Assembly: GCF_003024385.1 (NCBI RefSeq)
Contig: NZ_PVZN01000002.1
Span: 434,001 to 498,000, forward strand
Reading direction: 5' to 3'
Length of the DNA stretch: 64,000 nt
Source: Pseudomonas sp. BBP2017
GTDB lineage: Bacteria; Pseudomonadota; Gammaproteobacteria; Pseudomonadales; Pseudomonadaceae
Within the stretch, counting starts at the first letter, position 1. Every line of letters begins with the position of its first letter. A program made the position numbers and the translations under genes. The notes beneath the pieces are model-generated. The model searched no databases, was not told the DNA's origin, and saw nothing but the letters and a program-made list of their open reading frames with translations. This document shows positions 63,557-64,000 of this stretch, one piece after another.

Positions 63557-64000
63557 TGATGGTACTCCGTCGTTGACGCAGGGGTGTGCATCAGGTGCCA
63601 TTTGCGTGAATGTTGTTTGGGTACGCTGAAGATCAGTTGCCCCTGACGGTAGTGGAGGGTGAAATGGTCAAGATCCATCGATGGCGGGATGGCGCGTGAT
63701 GAACTGAACCAGCCGCACTCAGGCGAAACACCTGTTGTTGAAGCGTGTGAAGGTTCCTGTAGCACCCAACCGCTCAGCGTGAATTGCTTGGGGGTAATCC
63801 CTATCTGCAGACTATCGATACCGACAGTTTGCAAGTCCGCTGTCACTGTGAACTGATGACCGCTATGCCTGACTAATAGTGCGGGCTGCTCAGGCAAGCC
63901 GACTTCGCGGCGCAACATCAATTCAAGATCCGGGGCACGGCGTTTGCGCGTGTGACCCAAAAAGCTGAACAGGCGATGTCTAGCTTGGAGTAGCGCCGCG
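63553..64000 (-). CDS. Hsp20-like protein, N-terminus beyond window
   Basis: The frame stays open to the window edge (AALLQARHRLFSFLGHTRKR is readable before any possible start), so the gene is cut at its 5' end. The readable part carries an alpha-crystallin/Hsp20-like fold: HQFTVTADLQTVGIDSLQIGITPKQFTLSGWV, a loop, then SMDLDHFTLHYRQGQLIFSVPK. It lacks the A-x-x-x-n-G-v-L motif in perfect form (YRQGQLIFSVP). It is probably a small holdase-like chaperone of a divergent subgroup. It is first in the visible operon with the 85-residue gene and the FNR-like regulator. Confidence 0.65.
   Translation of the reverse strand, partial: AALLQARHRLFSFLGHTRKRRAPDLELMLRREVGLPEQPALLVRHSGHQFTVTADLQTVGIDSLQIGITPKQFTLSGWVLQEPSHASTTGVSPECGWFSSSRAIPPSMDLDHFTLHYRQGQLIFSVPKQHSRKWHLMHTPASTTEYHQ

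Overview
The window reads as a chromosomal segment of a Pseudomonas species, most likely of the P. putida / P. fluorescens lineage. The evidence is the high G+C coding sequence, several Pseudomonas-type REP inverted pairs (3932-4020, 8201-8247, 10362-10425, 42259-42315), and gene sets typical of the genus: the D-lysine locus amaC-dpkA-amaD, muxABC-opmB, mucR, aruH, napEDABC, and Pseudomonas-restricted families DUF1652 and DUF2388. No rRNA, tRNA, CRISPR array or complete insertion sequence was recognised.

Layout. (1) 0.4-8.2 kb: D-lysine catabolism. A leftward unit (RpiR regulator, binding protein, two permeases, FAD D-amino acid dehydrogenase, ATPase) diverges from dpkA and amaC. (2) 8.4-9.7 kb: SdaC-type serine transporter; 9.85 kb: thiol peroxidase tpx with a strong terminator. 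(3) 10.6-19.6 kb: the four-gene tripartite efflux operon muxA-muxB-muxC-opmB, with overlapping starts and stops. (4) 19.9-28.3 kb: mucR (MHYT-GGDEF-EAL), a DUF1652 protein, aruH, a lone tyrosine recombinase, potE plus a binding protein, and two small exported proteins. (5) 28.3-32.3 kb: periplasmic nitrate reductase napEDABC. (6) 32.5-36.2 kb: an orphan, relatively AT-rich glycosyltransferase, an MscS-type channel and a small hypothetical protein.

(7) 36.6-48.8 kb: a complete quinohemoprotein amine dehydrogenase locus. It holds a sigma-54 activator, the maturation genes qhpF (ABC exporter), qhpE (subtilisin-like leader protease) and qhpG (flavin monooxygenase), an aldehyde dehydrogenase, and qhpA-qhpD-qhpC-qhpB (two-heme alpha subunit, radical SAM crosslinker, CTQ-bearing gamma subunit, beta subunit). 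The divergent region between the aldehyde dehydrogenase and qhpA carries good -24/-12 sequences in both directions and a 7-bp inverted repeat, which fits control by the sigma-54 activator. Together these genes would deaminate primary amines such as 2-phenylethylamine in the periplasm and oxidise the aldehyde to the acid.

(8) 49-64 kb: an accessory-looking region of small units. These are a phosphatase, a MerR/SDR pair, two decayed genes (a metallo-beta-lactamase-fold remnant and a truncated MscS), and a GNAT-C39 peptidase divergent from a RimK-type ATP-grasp ligase, a CorA-like protein with GMS in place of GMN and a 34-residue membrane peptide. A K+ channel, a lipoprotein, a DUF2252 protein, an MgtC/DUF4010 membrane protein, an FNR paralogue and an Hsp20-like gene cut by the window edge follow. 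The ATP-grasp/GNAT-C39 cluster is the best candidate for an incompletely described system.

All family calls are made by reading sequence and recalled family features. No database search was run.
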